Shown here one piece after another: positions 30,446 to 31,647 of a stretch of 31,647 bases of DNA. The first letter of the stretch is position 1. The number at the start of each line of letters is the position of its first letter. Below the pieces are notes generated by a model. That model ran no database searches, was not told the DNA's origin, and was given only the letters and a program-made list of their open reading frames with translations. A program made the position numbers and the translations under genes. This DNA comes from Collinsella sp. (GTDB taxonomy: Bacteria; Actinomycetota; Coriobacteriia; Coriobacteriales; Coriobacteriaceae), in NCBI GenBank assembly GCA_022713905.1, contig JAIHTM010000005.1, positions 1 to 31,647 on the forward strand. Reading direction: 5' to 3'.

Positions 30446-31647
30446 ATGGGGACCAAATCCCAGAAGAAAACTCAATCATCATCGAAGACCTCGACGTTTC
30501 TTACCGTGATGTATGTCGCCGCCTTTGTCGCCGCGTTTAACGAGAACATCATTAACGTGGCGCTGCACGATATTATGGCGGCGTTTTCGGTGAGTGCGAC
30601 CACGGCACAATGGCTCGTTTCGGGCTACATGATCGTGACGTCGATTTTCACGGCCATCATGGCCTTCCTGTCCGGCCGCTTCTCGACCCGCAAGCTGCTG
30701 TTCTTTGCATGCGGCTGCATGGTTGTCGGCGAGATCCTGTGCCTGCTGGCGCCGTCGTTTGCCGTGCTGCTGCCGAGCCGTATCCTGCAGGCTGCGGGCT
30801 CGGGCATCTTGTTCCCGCTTATGATGAACGTGGTGCTGTCTTGCGCCCCGCGCGAGAAGCTCGGCCTGTATTTGAGCCTGGGCGGTGCTTGCATCACGTT
30901 GGGACCGGCGTTTGGTCCTGTGATTAGTGGCCTTATGTGCACCCTGTTTGGTTGGAGGGCTGTGTTTATCGTCCCGCTGGTGGGCGGTATCGTGGTTGCC
31001 GTCGTGGGTGCAAAACTCGTGCAAAACGTCGGCGAGCGCCTGGATGTTTCGCTCGATATCCTCTCGGTTTTTTTGCTTGCTACCGACATCACGGCGTTCG
31101 TGTACTCCGTTGGTGAGTTCTCCGCCAATGTGACGACTGGTGTCGTGGCGCTTGCTGTCGCCTTTGTGTTGCTTGGCTTGTTCGCCGTTCGTCAGCTTAA
31201 GCTCGAGCACCCGGTACTCAACGTGCGCCCCATGGCGAGCATTCGCTTTTGGCCGGCATGTCTGCTCGTGGTCGTGTCGATGATGACGACGTTTTCGATG
31301 AGCGTTTTGCTACCGCTGTATTTTGAGGGCGCGTACGGCATGACGGCGCTTGCCGCAGGCCTGTTCATTTTGCCGGCAATTGCTTTTAACGCGGTGACCT
31401 CGATTGCGGGCGGACGCGTGATGGACGCCCATGGTGCATGGCCGCTGCTGCCGATTGGATTTGCCCTGATCGCCGTTGGCCAGATTGCCATCTCGATGAC
31501 AGCTGCAAGCATAAACATCGGTATTGTCGTGGCGCTGACCGTTGTCGTGTATGCCGGAGTTGGCCTGGTGCTGAGCCCCTCGCAGACGGCTGGCCTTGAG
31601 ACACTGCCCGCCGCCGAGCATCCTCATGGAACGGCGCTACTCAATAC
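30446..31647 (+). CDS. MFS transporter, DHA2/EmrB-QacA-like, 3' end outside window
   Basis: At least 400 residues; the frame is open to the window end without a stop. After a polar N-terminus (MGTKSQKKTQSSSK) come hydrophobic helices with FNENIINVALHDI in helix 1, a motif A-like loop (FLSGRFSTRKLL) and motif C of antiporters (LGPAFGPVISG, helix 5). This matches the 14-helix DHA2 group, proton-driven exporters of drugs or other small hydrophobic compounds. ATG 30446 follows AGAGGAAGGA. A candidate promoter lies at 30291-30319. No regulator gene of the TetR or MarR type is next to it on the visible side. Substrate unknown. Confidence 0.87.
   Translation, partial: MGTKSQKKTQSSSKTSTFLTVMYVAAFVAAFNENIINVALHDIMAAFSVSATTAQWLVSGYMIVTSIFTAIMAFLSGRFSTRKLLFFACGCMVVGEILCLLAPSFAVLLPSRILQAAGSGILFPLMMNVVLSCAPREKLGLYLSLGGACITLGPAFGPVISGLMCTLFGWRAVFIVPLVGGIVVAVVGAKLVQNVGERLDVSLDILSVFLLATDITAFVYSVGEFSANVTTGVVALAVAFVLLGLFAVRQLKLEHPVLNVRPMASIRFWPACLLVVVSMMTTFSMSVLLPLYFEGAYGMTALAAGLFILPAIAFNAVTSIAGGRVMDAHGAWPLLPIGFALIAVGQIAISMTAASINIGIVVALTVVVYAGVGLVLSPSQTAGLETLPAAEHPHGTALLN

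Overview
The window looks like chromosomal DNA from a high-GC, gut-associated member of the Coriobacteriia, most likely a Collinsella-type organism. This is inferred from gene content (a bile-salt-hydrolase-like enzyme, a riboswitch-controlled thiamine salvage operon, LAATG-anchored surface proteins, an XRE-AlaA fusion), strong AGGAGG-type ribosome binding sites, frequent GTG starts and GC-biased third positions. No sequence search was possible, so the genus is not proven. I see no rRNA, tRNA, CRISPR array, insertion sequence or prophage.

Layout. 1-3.2 kb, minus strand: a TrmL-type tRNA methyltransferase bracketed by two REP-like hairpins, a COG0523 (CobW-family) metallochaperone GTPase, a cysteine-poor ArsC/Spx-like protein and an Isf-type Fe-S flavoprotein. 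3.2-7.6 kb, minus strand: two paralogous cyclic-di-GMP proteins (GGDEF-PAS-degenerate GGDEF; the larger adds a further GGDEF and an EAL domain). 7.9-8.8 kb, plus: a patatin-like phospholipase. 8.9-10.95 kb, minus: the thiM / thiamine-binding protein / thiE operon behind a TPP riboswitch and terminator. 11.0-14.15 kb, plus: a HAD phosphatase, a LysR regulator of the methionine type and a MetE-like methyltransferase, with a Met-box-like palindrome before the last. 14.3-15.6 kb, plus: a uracil/xanthine permease gene broken by one extra T. 15.7-20.6 kb, minus: an esterase, then two tandem copies of a beta-helix surface protein whose duplication carried along the 3' end of the next gene, an NCS2 purine permease (20.6-21.9 kb). 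22.1-23.7 kb, plus: a deformylase-like protein, a 103-bp palindromic element and a bile salt hydrolase homologue. 23.8-27.1 kb, minus: Kup potassium transporter and an EamA exporter, the latter divergent from a LysR gene. 28.1-29.8 kb, plus: an XRE-AlaA fusion gene with a strong internal start. 29.8-31.6 kb: a second deformylase homologue (minus) and a DHA2-type MFS exporter (plus) cut off by the window end.

How the parts work together. Clear functional units are the thiamine salvage operon (sensing TPP, phosphorylating thiazole, joining it to the pyrimidine), the LysR/MetE methionine pair and the LysR/EamA divergent pair. The rest are single genes of nucleobase, potassium and envelope physiology. 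The most unusual items are the XRE-AlaA gene with its internal start and phased upstream repeats, the duplication scar with only synonymous changes, the two deformylase homologues that have each lost a different active-site residue, and a family of GGGAC(A/G)GG-core hairpins.
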